From Telopea speciosissima (Eukaryota; Streptophyta; Magnoliopsida; Proteales; Proteaceae): a DNA stretch of 64,000 bases. Shown here piece by piece: positions 1-10,903 of the stretch. The stretch spans positions 7,944,862 through 8,008,861 of the forward strand of contig NC_057918.1 in assembly GCF_018873765.1 (NCBI RefSeq), written 5' to 3'. Position 1 is the stretch's first letter; each line of letters opens with the position of its first letter. Position numbers and translations under genes: made by a program. The notes under the pieces were generated by a model that did no database searches, was not told the DNA's origin, and saw only the letters and a program-made list of their open reading frames with translations.

Positions 1-2778
1 TTTTCCCCCTTTTGTTTTTCAATTTTTCATAACCCTAAGTTACCCACAGACCTAACCAACCACCCAAATCTGCTCAAACTTTGACCATAACATCTCCATC
101 ATACCCCCTACACTCGATCCTAGCTTCTGCCCCATCTCATCATCGAAACCCTAATTCCCCTCATCCCCATTAATTACCCAAAACCCTAAAATCCTACCCA
201 GCCACTTCCAGCCATCATTAACCCACCATACCTTGGCCGAGTGACTCTCCCAACCCCTGGAGAACTCGATCTTAACCCCCTGCCCTAAATCCATCTCTAT
301 ACCCTAGATCCCCTCACTCTCATCTTTTCAAAAACCCGAAACCCTAATTTGCTGTAACTTGAATTATCCTACTTCCATTCATTAATTTATCATTAGACCA
401 TCACTGTTAGCTTCTCCCATACATGCCTATCAAAACCAACCATCAAAACCCTAACCCTAATTTTGACCTAAAACCTAATTCTGCCCCAATCGGACTGCCT
501 GTTCATAGCAGATCCTGAAGCCTTGGCTCCTAGCTGCTCCTCTTGCCACCTAGGACTACATTACCTGAGGTGCACATGATGCTTGTAATCAGTGGGCAAG
601 AATCTACGGTTACCTCAAGTCTGATTATGTTGTTGGTGTTTGATCCACCAGACTTGAGTCGTGCCCTTCAGCTTAGCCTCTATCAAATAAGATCTTTCTG
701 GCCTCAGTCAACCCGTACCATCTAAATATATCTCAAAACTATGAAACCAATCAAGACACTACTCTGGGTTGTTATCCTCATACAAATCGAGGACGTCTAG
801 CTTTGCTCCTCTTTCAGCGTCATAAGAAGGATCTTCATATCGACCAACTACATATGGTGGTGGTGGTGGTGGTGTAACATTAGACAGACCCCGTGGGATG
901 GAGTTGGGAGAATTCCATGACTGAAGTCACAATCGGTCCAAAAAGCTTGCATGGATGCCATCATTTTGTTTAGATGGAATCTAATCGGTCAAAAAAAGCT
1001 TGCATGATGCCAATTGATGAATTGACAATTTGTTGAGGGTGTCAATTTTTGTATCGGTTTCACCTTTATAGGAGTTGAATTGCTGGAGAACCTCACTATT
1101 GGCCACCATGGTTAGGATCTAGAAAGAATCTCCAAATTGGTGGCAATCCTGGGGTTTGAAAACCCTATTTGGAATCACTAGGGATCCACACGGGCAAGCG
1201 AACACTCAAATCCAAATATCAATGGCAAAATAGTAATTGCAGGTTAGTGGGGAATGGCACAACTGTAAATATAAGGAATACATAAAGAAGGGGTATAGAT
1301 GGAAATAGACCTTTAAATGCCCTAATATGGGTAATATAGGAAGGGGGTAATTCTGGAAATACAAAGAAATGTCTTAAAGGAAATAAAACTTAAAGGGATG
1401 GGGTAATATTGGGAATTGGGTTTTTTTTGGCTTTGATACTAAATTGGTGGAGACCCAAAGAAGAAGGGAAGACACCTGAGTTGGAACTCAGAGTTGCAGG
1501 GAGAAAGAGAGTCATGCCACACTCACCTTGAGCAAAAGTCCAATATCATCTTTCTATTTCAGCAAATCTACCTCTTTCGTTGGTACATGCAATTATGTAA
1601 AGAGAAAAAACAAAGACTCCTAATCATATCCTAACACTAAAATAAAATGGAATTCTATCACTAGTAGCCTTCCCAAAGTAAAACATGATAAAATAAGACA
1701 TATAGACTAACTAAACTACTACCAGCCCTTACTAGACCAAAAACCCTGGTTGAGCCGGTTCCATCTGGGCTTGGGTTTCCAAACCCAGTCATGCTGGTCC
1801 AACCAATCGAGTGCTACTGCAGTACAGACCATCAGATGGAAGAGAAGAGCAGATCATAGTATAGTTTATTGGGAGTTCCAGTATCTGCTTTGAACTCCAC
1901 ATATTTAATGCATTTTTTACTTAATGTAAGCCACACCAATAATTAGGTAATTTTAGTTTCTTCCTGACAGTTTTAAGTTATGCAGGTTGAGTTTTAGTAG
2001 GTTAAACATGTTTGGCTACAGAAATATTTCTTGTTTTGACTTTTCAACTGCAAGATGAAATAGAAGTCCAATTAAAAGAGGAAGGGACCTAGACGTCCCA
2101 TGCTCTGTTTAAGCCATGCATTCTTTTCCCTTTAAAAAACTTTATCTTTTAAGATTTTTTTACTATTTTCTGTAGGATAATTTTCTCAACACTTCTTAAT
2201 GGATTGTGATGATTCAGTGGTACCTAGCAGACTCAAGATGCATTAGATAACTATACTAAGTATGGTTTGAGACCATTTTTGGTTCTTTTTCTTCTCCCTT
2301 TCTTTCATGGTTTACTGTTGATGTTTCCTTCATAAAAATAAGTACTGTTGATGTTTCCTTCACAAAGATAAGTCTCAACAAAGAGACCTGTTCTTATAGT
2401 CTAATTCCTTTATTCTCAAACCCTAATACCATAGCCGTCAATTCTTAATTTCCCTATCAAATCCTAGCCTAAACCTAGCTAGTTTCAGCCCAGTAACCTG
2501 AAAACTCAGTTTTCCGAATCAACAAGAAATTGAACTCCTCCATGCACATGGCGATGTTTCTTTGCACCAATGATAACCGGAGACCTTAGACAGCATAAAT
2601 ATAAGGAATGTTACACTTTAAATTGGCTGCTACAAACAATGTAAGAAAGAGGGGGAAAATTTCTCAATCTTATCGAGTACATAATTTTTTGTTGGTATAA
2701 ACAGAGCAGAGCTTGCTAAGTAAACTATGGTGGACATCAATTACAAAAACATTAGCAGCATGAAGTGGGAACACTTAC
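1..2778. other. SIS3 intron 4 (partial) with Ty3/gypsy debris
   Basis: This is everything downstream of SIS3 exon 4 in the window. I searched it for the next expected exon (the membrane segment following GMGL) and did not find it, so the intron appears to be at least 2.78 kb. Bases 1-480 are C-rich with repeated CCCTAA motifs. About 480-900 matches, on the minus strand, the Ty3/gypsy gag remnant near 44.0-45.1 kb, including the segment before the GGTGGTGGTGGT stretch at about 857-872. About 900-1870 resembles the untranslated or LTR-type sequence at 45.1-46.1 kb. 1870-2778 is AT-rich with nothing recognised. Confidence 0.6.
480..905 (-). mobile_element. Ty3/gypsy gag remnant
   Basis: Read on the minus strand, this stretch parallels the gag remnant at 43.7-44.4 kb: the blocks around CCTCAGTCAACCCGTACC and the GGTGGTGGT run are shared, and the order is the same. 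It carries stops and frameshifts and is only a fragment. The family assignment rests on the better copy at 43.7 kb, which reads as a gag capsid-like segment. Confidence 0.6.
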
Positions 2779-3464
2779 AAACCCATCCCCGCAGCAAGGC
2801 CATTATCGAGAAACATTAATAGCCGGAAAACAAAGACAGTGGTATAGTCAACCTGTAACAACAACAACCAGGAGAAGAAAGTACAAATGTAACCAATCAA
2901 AACTTATGTATCTTCAGAAAAAACCAATAAGAAAATCTTCGATGCCTGCAGAAATCAATGGTGTATCTTTAAAAGCCGAAAACTCACCACAATCCATAAA
3001 TGCAAAGGATATGTACAGAGATGATAACGCTTCCAATTGATCGAAACAATGATTCTATTAAACAAATAGTCAAAGAATAAAACACAAGCTAAAAGAGAGA
3101 CAGATCAAGTTCAAGTTGCCAAAGGGAGAAATTACTAAATTATTTTCTTAACATGGCAATTGGCAAGTGCTTAGCTAAGAATAGTGTGTACATAAAAATG
3201 AAGTAAGTTACAGTGACAAGAAAAACGATAACATCAAGATCAATAAGGAGGATACACACTTGTCGCGAGCATGGACATGAAGAATCCATCATACCTGCAA
3301 AAGAAAACTCAAAATGACTCACAATAAAACCCTACTACGACATGAAGAATAAAGAAAATAAAAATGAAGAGGAACATGCACTGAAATTTCTTTAACTGAA
3401 CAGCTTTCACATTTCAACAAAAGATTCAAACTCACCACTTGAAATCGACGCCTCTGATGGCCAT
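2779..3464 (-). CDS. SIS3: RING-type E3 ubiquitin ligase SIS3-like (5' exons only)
   Basis: Four coding exons on the minus strand: 3464-3436, 3294-3256, 3054-2988 and 2852-2779, each with GT-AG borders and matching phases (29, 39, 67 and 74 nt). They give an N-terminus starting MAIRGVDFKWYDGFFMSML, then ATSVIIVSINWKRYHLCTYP, then VDYTTVFVFRLLMFLDNGLA, which I recognise as the start of plant SIS3 (Sugar-Insensitive 3, At3g47990). Family knowledge: SIS3 is a multi-pass membrane RING-H2 ligase acting in sugar response in seedlings. The two hydrophobic stretches seen here fit its first membrane segments. The RING domain and C-terminus are not in the window; exon 4 ends in phase 2 at GT/GTAAGT and the gene continues to the left. 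The start is the first ATG of the conserved N-terminus. No damage is seen in these exons. Confidence 0.9.
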
Positions 3465-4867
3465 TCCGTCGAACTACATCAAACACCCGAAGCGCTTAGA
3501 AGATTCAATCCTCGGCTCAACTCTTGCATCCATGAAGCGGAGGAAAAGAAAAGGCTCACGAGTCGGTTTCCTCCAAGTTGATTCACAAGATGCAACATGA
3601 ACTGGCGAATGTAGAAGAAATTTTCACTGAAGATGAACAGTATAACTGAAGTTATGAAATTGAAATCCAGGAACTATTGGGGTATGCGGGAAAAAATGAT
3701 AAAAAGAGAGGAAAACGGTACCGAGAAAACGGGACTCAGGGGAGGGTGGTCATTTCACATGTGGATTCAGGTGGAACCCACCTGTGAAATGACTATCTTA
3801 CCCCTGTTTTTTCTGTCGTTTAACGGTGCTGCACAGGCGCAGCTCCCGCCACGGCCTGATAAGATCAAATTCCGAGAAAACGACGTTGGAAGTAGGCAGA
3901 CTGAGCAAAGCAGCGAGTCTATTCACGAGTGTGGATCGGAAAGTAGAGACCTCAATTCTCGCTCTCTCAGGCCCAGTTTCGCCGTTAACGGCGTTATGAT
4001 ATGAGTGATGAAAAACACCTAGGCTTCTTTATGAGTGGTGGTGCCTGAGGCCCTGAGAGGGGTTAAGACGTTAAGTACGAAATTAAGTGTATTTTAATCG
4101 CTGACTTGAAGAGTATTAAGGCTCGTGTTAAGTGGGACTCATTGTTCTACCAAAAAAAAAGTGGGACTCATTTGACTGATGACAGGTATCCGTTGTGACT
4201 GGGTACACGATGGAAAAATGACTGTGACCAATCATGTGAAAAGTAAAAGCATCTTCTCTCCTTACCTGAATTAGTCCGTCTGATGAACCTCGTAACGGAT
4301 CAGGCTCTAATGGCTGAAATAAGGTGTAAAAATAAAAAAAAACAAATTTCCGAAATAGAAATAACCCCATAAAATTGAAATATAAATCATACCAAATCAG
4401 TCCTAATAAAGGTGTCAAAGTGTCAAACAGGTTTGATCCAGTTTTTTCAATTTAAAGGGTTGATTGGATTATACCAAAAACGGACCGATGATTGGTCAAT
4501 ACATAAATCCAAACTAAAGCTGATACCAATCGAGATCAGACTGGTATCGATTTTTTCATATGTCAAACAGGAAGAATGTTTTCTGATTTTTTAATCAAAT
4601 TTTTTTCAGTTTCAGTCGATCTTATTGATCCTATTGATATAGATTGAAATCAAACCAAAAGTCTATAAAAACTTGAAACTGAAACCAAATCGATGAGGAG
4701 TTTAAACCGGTTCATTTCAATTTTTTGATCAGTTGAACTAGTTTGGACTAATTTTGAACATTCCCAGTTGTGCAGTTGTACCATATCTTGAGGCCTGAGG
4801 ATCCATTCAACACAACTATACACCATTGCATTCAGCTCCTATCCTACGAGCCCAACACTCAAGGAGT

Positions 4868-4980
4868 GCCCAGTGAGGCATCCAATGGCTGCGCTATTGG
4901 GTGTGCATGGGGATGTGTGCTTGCATGGGACCTGATGCGTATCCAACAGCCCAGTCGTTGGATGCTTCACTGGGCTCGCT
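4868..4980. repeat. Fold-back inverted repeat
   Basis: Arms CCCAGTGAGGCATCCAATGG (left) and the reverse complement of the segment ending TCACTGGGC (right) pair over about 23 bases with three mismatches. The interior is about 65 bp. It could be a small palindromic MITE. No target duplication was identified. Confidence 0.55.
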
Positions 4981-6506
4981 GGAGAGGAGTCTGATCCATA
5001 CACCATCTTTTGCCCCAATATAGGAAGAAAATGAATGACTGCTTGACCTAAAAAATACATTAGTGACCGTATAAATTTTGAGTTTCAAGATTCGTTTGGC
5101 CATAAAGTGAGTAGTGCAAACAACAAGACTTCTCTCAGACAATATTGTCTTTAGAGTATTTCAAGCATTGTTTCAAAAAAAAGTTACCAAACCAGGCAGA
5201 TCGATCCATCCATATTGTTATCTACCATGCCCGATATTGATTCCTACCTGATCTTGTATCAACGGAATGGTGGTTCTAATTGAATCAATGGAACGGTTCT
5301 TGTTTATGCCTGTTACGGTTTATTCGGATCAATATCGGTATCATTTTCTAAAACCATGATTCCAAACGGAACCATCAAGATTTCTCCATTTTCCATATTA
5401 AATAATCTATTGGTCTCCTTTGTCTAGTTCAAGCCATAATGCCATATCAATGGGTAATGGCAAAAATAGTTGCCTAAAATCATGGTGGCGGGACTTCAAT
5501 ATAATTGAGGTGGAGTGGACTACATTACTTGATATTGGCTAACTCTTTTCCTATTTCAATCTTTTTTTGGTAAATAATTCTATGTAATCGATGAAAGCTC
5601 ATTTAGATGAAAAAATATGAATGATCCTTATAGAAGGCCACTCTTCCTTTAGATGCACCCAAGAATCTAAATGATTTGTGATACTTCAACTTCAAGTGTT
5701 TCTTCCTCCCTTTTATCACGATGTGTAGAGGTGGACCAGGCGGGTTTGGGTCGAGTTGAAGCAAGATGTGCAATTATTAGGGTTTTTCTTACTTTTTGGG
5801 TGGGAAGGGAAAGGTTTTTAATTGAAGTCATTTATGGAAATCGGACCAAACCAATAAACAATTAATAATTGATTTGTTTGTAGTTTTAAAATTGAAACCG
5901 AATTCTCTAAGTGGGCGTTGTGCTACCCTTATTTGGGTTTGTGAAAATCTTCATTTCCAGAAGACCTCCTCAATATTGTATTTTTCCTTTTGTCCTTCGT
6001 AGCCTAATATATCGCCCTTCTGGCGGGGGTTTCATGTCCAACCAAAAATAAAATAAATTGAAACTGAATAATAATCGGTTTAATTTGTTTTGAACCGACA
6101 AATCAATGGTATAATAACTGAAATACATCGGAACTTTGAAAAGCCTAGAAATGTTAATAAATAATTAACTATGTATGCTCAGATGTATTTTGTAATTTTA
6201 CAGCTTATAGACAATTTTGTAACCTTACAATCATTCTTTTCTTAAAACCATTATATGTATAATTTTGATCTTAGTTATACCATAGTATTGGATGACATAG
6301 ACGGAATGAGATATTTAAGAATTAAAGAATGCTTTAGTTCTTTTATTTTATTTAGATTAATTTGTGGATTTAATAAACAATTGAATCACTACTTTGGTTG
6401 GTTGTGATTCTAGTTGTGAATACTGAAAGTCGGAATTCTTTAGTAAACTTGGAAGTACAAATTACAGACTAATTAGGATATTAAGTCTTAAAGGGGCGGG
6501 GGGATA

Positions 6507-6552
<46 letters not shown>
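6507..6552. repeat. (AT)n-(AG)n compound microsatellite
   Basis: Twelve AT units run straight into eleven AG units. Confidence 0.95.
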
Positions 6553-6553
<1 letters not shown>

Positions 6554-7835
6554 AATCTGAGAGGAGAAAAGCAAAATCGAACATATATTTTTTTGCAACA
6601 TGGCATGGCACTCATTTGTGTGCTAGGGGTGAGATGAGATTGATGTACTTTACATTTTTATATTTCTAATGCTTATTTTAGTTGTTTTATATTAATTGTA
6701 TGTCTTCTACTACTAAATTATGTGTAGAATATGGCCTACTATAGATGGTGTACGTCGTAGTTTATCAACCTAAGGTTCGAAGTCAAACTCCGATTTGGAT
6801 TTTGATTTTTCAAAATTTGATAGTGTCATTGTATTTAAATGGCCCAAAATAAGTATTATACTAATTTTCATGACCAAATTATGTCAAAAACCCACCAAAA
6901 CCAAACACTAAGATCAACCCAAAAAAATATGCATCAACTTGCCAAGATCTTAGCCCAACTCAGTTTTCTGCCTGGCTAAAACCATGTCTGAGAATGAGAT
7001 CTTGAACCATGGTCATGTCTAGGGGTGCTTTTCACACAATGAGCGTCATGCCGGGAGAGGGCTTTAATACATTAAATATGTTTTTTTATCTGAATCATAC
7101 TTGTTTCATGTTTATTTTTTACCAATGTTAGGTATAATTTTTCTGACATTGGTGGCATCCTATTTGGTGTCGTTTGAGTTATACCTGACGTTGGCGTGCT
7201 CTTATGCCATCAACATTTGACTGAGAACATTTAGTGTCGGAGTCCATTATGGACCATTCCATAGTAACTTTATATGTTGTCTAGCTTTGAGCTCAGTTTT
7301 GTCAGATGTGCATTGTTCGACGCATCATCGATGCTGGCCCTCATAATTGGATGCCGAAGCAATTGTCAGAACCCATACTGGCCATTTCCATTTCAAAACT
7401 GTCCAACACTCTTCGAGTGCGAGTAATGACTAGTTTCATTGAAAGTCACCTGTTTTTAAAGGGTGCTTCCAGGGGGCTCCTTTGGTCTATAAATAGAGAT
7501 CATCTATGGCTTTTAATGGATGTTCTCAAGTGATATTTTCTCACTAATCGTCTCCCTATCTGTCTTGGCTTTTTTCATACAACTACACATTCGTTCCCTT
7601 AGTTCAATACCTCATTTTTTTTTTCTTTGCGAGTTTGAACACAACCCTGTAAAAACCAAAAGGGTTTGCAGTAAGAGAATGTATTATCTTTGCTATAAAC
7701 CATCAGACTGTTGTATCTTGGAGGCCAACACACATACACCTGTTTGCATCAATAGGGGGCGTTTATGGTCTTAAGGAAAGTGCTCATTGGTACGCCTTAG
7801 CCTTCAACACCTTGTTTGTTTTGTTCTGCTTCACA

Positions 7836-8480
7836 TAGGGGTGGCAATTTTGGACTGAAATCGGTAACCGGACCAAAACCGTCCCGCTAGGAACCGGAAC
7901 CGATCCACCCAATAGCTTATTGGTCCAGATCTGGTCTTAGTAATAGGTTATTGGTCAGGATCCGGCCTGATCCTCATAACCGTTAAGAAACCGAAAGAAA
8001 TACATACACTTGAACTTGTCATGCACCATTTTTTATGTTTTAAAATGTTAAAAGTTGATCCTTGCTATTTAAACATACAATCAAAATGACTGTTATTATA
8101 CAATTGTTGTCTAGTTGCTATTAGACCATAACCCAAGACTAAGCAAGACACTTGGCCCCTCAAACTCTAGTAGTCTACCCCTCTCATATCTGTTGCACAT
8201 AGAGGATACACACCAGTAGTTAATGAATTGCTTTTGAAATATTCTAGCTTGCTTGAGATTTCTCATTCCAATGGGAAAAATGCTTTACATTTGGCTACTC
8301 AACAAGGGCATGTTTGGACCAGATTAGGAACCAAAACCAGACCACCCTTTAGTTAATGGTCCTGGATCTCAGATTTGGAATCGGTGAGCTTATTGATCCG
8401 GATCTAGTATTGACACTTTAGAGCCAGAATCGTTAGAGAACCGGACCAATAGCCCAAAATCGGACCAGCTGACATCCCTA
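7836..8480. mobile_element. hAT-type MITE, 645 bp, with 8-bp TSD
   Basis: The element begins TAGGGGTGGCAATTTTGG and ends GACATCCCTA. It is flanked by an exact 8-bp duplication GCTTCACA at 7828-7835 and 8481-8488. The terminus TAGGG and the 8-bp duplication are typical of the hAT superfamily. The interior is rich in CCGGACC/GGTCCGG-type motifs and codes for nothing, so it is non-autonomous. Confidence 0.85.
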
Positions 8481-9593
8481 GCTTCACATGAGGTCACTTA
8501 CTTCAAATAGATAAGTTTCACTTCTCTCGTAATAGTCTTTACATTGTATTGTTGAGAGATTGAGAGTGAGAGAGAGGTGGGTGGTGGTATGACCAAATTG
8601 AAAATATAAAAAAATATCCCAAGCATAACTTTTGAAATGCGAGGTACCTTGGTTTCTCTAAATGTTAGGTACCCTAGGGTAATTTACTTGATAGCATTCC
8701 TCATTTATTCTTTTTTATCTTTTTTTATCGATCGATCGTTCTACTTCTACTAGAGTTACCTGTGTTGGGAGTGGGGAGAGGGAGGGATTTTTTTTGGAGA
8801 CAAGAGGGGTATTCGACTTTAGGCCGACTAAATCCCCCCTGGGCTCGTACATGACCCCCGCACCATGCACAAACCGGGAGCTTCTGGGCCATAGTGAGCC
8901 TCAGGCGGGTGGCCCCAAGAAATTATGCAGCGGCAAAGGTTTGATCACGAGACCTCGCTTCCTGAGGCGGAATCTCATGTCCCCTCCAAGCCAACTGCGC
9001 TAACCCCTTGGGGTTGACAAGTTCTAATCTTGGATTAGCCTCATGTCACCTTTCATATCCCATATATGTTATATGATCCACTGCATTAGGTCTTTTACCT
9101 TTGTCTCTCAATGGCGAAGCTAAGGCTTTTCCAAATTTACAAACTCTAGTACCCAAAAAACATGAAATGGAAAAAATCCCCATGACGCTAGAGTGGGGGA
9201 TTCCTTCCCACATCCTCTCACATATGAGCCTGGCCTCCATACTAACATTCCTATCCGAGACAAATTATGGGCCTTCTATTAAATGAATCCATCTCCACCC
9301 TCTCATCGGTATAGTTCCCCACTCTAGCATTGTGGGAAACCTCAATCCAAACAAAAAATGAGAAAGAAAATGTTGCCCGGCAGTGCTCCCCACACCCTCT
9401 TACATGGGGCAATGAAATGGCCACCCCACCCCCTCCCCTTGGATGCCATTTGCACGTGCTTCCATTGGCCCCATGCTAGCATAGGATCAAACCTAAATAT
9501 ATATGGGAAAAGATTCTCTAAACATTCTCTCTATCCTCTTTGTTTATGATGAAATGACCTTATTGCCCTCCTATGTATGAAACCGCTCCATCA
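8481..9593. other. Intergenic, with an unclassified interspersed repeat
   Basis: 8795-9015 is a GC-rich block (GGGAGCTTCTGGGCC, CTCAGGCGGGTGGCCCC, ending CCCCTTGGGGTT) that looks like a short interspersed repeat, but I cannot place it in a family. The remainder has short spurious frames only. Confidence 0.4.
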
Positions 9594-10560
9594 TGTTAGC
9601 TATACATCTTTTTAATATTTTCATTCCTTGTATAGCCTTTTGTTTCCATATATGTATCTTACCATGTATCTATCTTCCCTTGCATGGGTACCACACTCTT
9701 GTACTTATGCCCATTTTCTAGTGAATACATGTAGGCTTTTACCAATTCACACATCACACCTCATTGATGTGCTCCTCTATAACGCTGATAGGTGAACTCT
9801 TTCAAAAAGTATAAACCAACCCAGAAAGTGGATCGTCAAGGTTTTAGCAACCTTATCATTGTTCACCTCACAAGTTAATGGCCAGGGACCATTTTGAGTT
9901 TGAAGGGGGGGGGGTGTTAGCTGTATACTCTGTTGGTATTAGCTGTCTATTTTGTGAATATTTTCATTCCTTGTATAACTTTTTTGTTTTCCTATATTAT
10001 TTCTTACCATGCATCTCTCTTCCCTTATATGGGTATCATGCCCTTGTACTTGTACCTTTACCGGTGAAAACACATTGTAGGCTTTTACCAATTCATAAAT
10101 CACACCTCATTGATGAGTTCTTCTATGCTGCTTGTTGGGTGAATCCTTTCAAGCCAACCCGAGAAGAGGATTGTTAGGAATTTATCGACCTTACCATTGT
10201 TTAAAAGGAATACATTACCTCGCAGGGTAACGAGTGGGGACCATCTTGAGTTTGAAGGGGGTGTTAGCTGTATATTATGTGGATATTAGTTGTCTATTCA
10301 ATTAATATTTTTAGTCCTTGTATAACCTTTTTGTTTCCATGTATTTCTCGTATCATTTATCTCTCTTCCCTTATATAGGCTCTCACATTCACACATCACA
10401 CCTTGTGTGCTCCTCTACGCCCGCTTTCTAGATTAACCCTTTCGAACAGACCCGGAAAGAGGATTGTTAGGGTTTTCTGCCCTTGCCATTTGTTTAAAAG
10501 TGATACTTTACCTCGCAGGGTAACGGTCGGGGACCGGGGCTTTAACCCCCCTTTGTCTAT
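9594..10560. repeat. Three tandem ~320-350 bp LTR-like units
   Basis: Three head-to-tail units start with TGTTAGCT(A/G)TA at 9594, 9915 and 10262. Each contains CCTTGTATA(A/G)CCTTTTGTTTCC-like sequence, then TCTCTTCCCTT, then a CACATCACACCTCATTGATG-like block, and copies 2 and 3 end with CTCGCAGGGTAACG. Units 2 and 3 are preceded by a purine run (GAGTTTGAAGGGGG) that looks like a polypurine tract just before an LTR start. They may be tandem LTRs with only remnants of internal sequence. The array ends about 340 bp before the start codon of the coiled-coil gene. Confidence 0.7.
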
Positions 10561-10903
10561 CTGAAGGTACGGTAACGTAAAATTCTCTACTCTTGGAGTA
10601 TTTTCATTTTTCACTTTAAAAATAATTTTTTATTGAAAGGAACAATAAAAAAAACCTTATTTCTTTGGACACTCGGGCGAAGAACTTGCAAGCTGATACT
10701 CTTCAAAACCCTCTCTCCCTGTCCACAGTTTTTTACATTTACGGGTTGATTCCATTGCTTTCGATTGCCGAAGTTTATATCGATCCACAAATCACATTGA
10801 GCTCGTTCAAATGTGTTTGTGGTCGTTAGTCTATCATGATTTGGTGCTATTCGATTCGATGGAACTGGCTTATTGACAGGGACTTGCGGTCATTTTTCCA
10901 GCC
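10561..10903 (+). promoter_or_regulatory. Promoter and 5' leader of the coiled-coil/Ig-PH gene
   Basis: This stretch lies between the tandem LTR-like array and the start codon at 10904. No clear TATA box is seen; there is an A/T-rich run at about 10617-10660. The start codon context is CCAGCCATGGTAG, a good plant context. No upstream intron is evident. Confidence 0.45.

Larger units (their letters stand above)
3465..7835. other. Intergenic region upstream of SIS3
   Basis: The promoter and 5' leader of SIS3 should lie at about 3465-4000. Several open frames here (for example 3633-4004 plus) show no family resemblance and sit in that promoter. 4400-4760 and 5180-5360 are degenerate interspersed repeats. 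4868-4980 is a fold-back. 6507-6552 is an AT/AG microsatellite. About 6560-7010 is a degraded relative of the GAGATCTCG hAT family, sharing the internal block near ACCTAAGGTTCGAAGTCAAA. 7010-7835 shows nothing recognisable. Confidence 0.5.

Noticed and set aside
1-470. Interstitial telomere
   Set aside because: The CCCTAA motifs are dispersed, not in tandem.
3633-4004. 123-codon plus-strand frame
   Set aside because: It lies in the SIS3 promoter/leader region, has no recognisable family, and has no codon or domain pattern; chance frame.
9594-10560. CRISPR-like or satellite array
   Set aside because: Only three long, diverged units with LTR-like starts; nuclear plant DNA.
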